Source: an uncultured Clostridia bacterium (lineage in GTDB: Bacteria; Bacillota; Clostridia; Oscillospirales; Ruminococcaceae). From it: a stretch of DNA of 6,554 nt. Where the stretch lies: contig CAMWNQ010000095.1 in NCBI GenBank assembly GCA_947175655.1, forward strand, positions 1-6,554, in the 5' to 3' direction. The notes under the pieces are model-generated. The model searched no databases and was not told where the DNA came from. It saw only the letters and a program-made list of their open reading frames with translations. The first letter of the stretch is position 1. Each line of letters opens with the position of its first letter. Position numbers and translations under genes: made by a program. Below are positions 6,502-6,554 of the stretch, piece after piece.

Positions 6502-6554
6502 GTACCGGCATAGAACTATTTTCCCAGGCCGTCGCCAGCCAAGTATCTTCATCG
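6502..6554 (-). rRNA. rrf: 5S rRNA, 3' end only (runs off the window)
   Basis: The last 53 bases, read on the - strand, match the 3' half of clostridial 5S rRNA: CGATGAAGATACTTGG, then a GGCTG-GCGA-CGGCC hairpin with a GNRA-type loop, then the loop E side GGGAAAATAG and the closing strand ending TGCCGGTAC. The 5' half lies beyond the right edge, so the closing helix cannot be checked and the exact mature 3' end (about 6502-6505) is approximate. A terminator follows directly, which supports this being the last gene of an rRNA operon. Confidence 0.87.

Noticed and set aside
1..6554. Mobile element, CRISPR array or attachment site beside the tRNA
   Set aside because: No integrase or transposase gene, no spaced direct repeats, and no repeat of the tRNA 3' end was seen in the window.

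Overview
This window comes from a low-GC Gram-positive bacterium, most likely a gut- or rumen-type member of the Clostridia (Ruminococcaceae/Lachnospiraceae-like). The support is strongly AT-rich codon use, consensus sigma-A promoters, strong AGGAG-type ribosome binding sites, a lipoprotein solute-binding protein and a 5S rRNA sequence of clostridial appearance. The species assignment is inference. There is no sign of a mobile element, CRISPR array or phage.

Layout. On the + strand at the left end, a perfect-consensus extended -10 promoter (27-55) drives a single tRNA-Lys(TTT) gene (105-177), which ends at a strong intrinsic terminator (183-215). Everything else reads on the - strand, from right to left. 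At the right edge is the 3' end of a 5S rRNA gene (the tail of an rRNA operon) with its terminator at 6469-6499. Directly behind it come thiE (6440-5799, TTG start) and thiD (5793-5008), which are tightly coupled. A 127-base spacer then carries a promoter (4969-4941). This promoter serves a lipoprotein extracellular solute-binding protein (4880-3411) and, 21 bases further on, a 1032-residue membrane protein with a large extracytoplasmic sensor region, HAMP, PAS, GGDEF and EAL domains (3389-291). A bidirectional hairpin (248-274) separates this operon from the convergent tRNA unit.

How the genes work together. ThiD phosphorylates hydroxymethylpyrimidine (phosphate) and ThiE joins the product to the thiazole phosphate to give thiamine phosphate, so the pair supplies the central joining steps of thiamine synthesis or salvage. 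No TPP riboswitch is visible in front of them, and their nearest upstream unit is the rRNA operon. The two downstream genes look like a self-contained sensory pair: a membrane-anchored binding protein without any permease or ATPase genes beside it, co-transcribed with a transmembrane cyclic-di-GMP turnover enzyme. The arrangement is formally like NspS-MbaA of Vibrio cholerae, in which a periplasmic binding protein reports ligand to a GGDEF-EAL receptor. This is the most interesting hypothesis in the window. The ligand is unknown.

Two gene starts need care. The solute-binding protein frame is open to 4949, but that region contains the promoter and the true start is the ATG at 4880. The thiD frame is open to a TTG at 5802, but the ribosome binding site points to the ATG at 5793.
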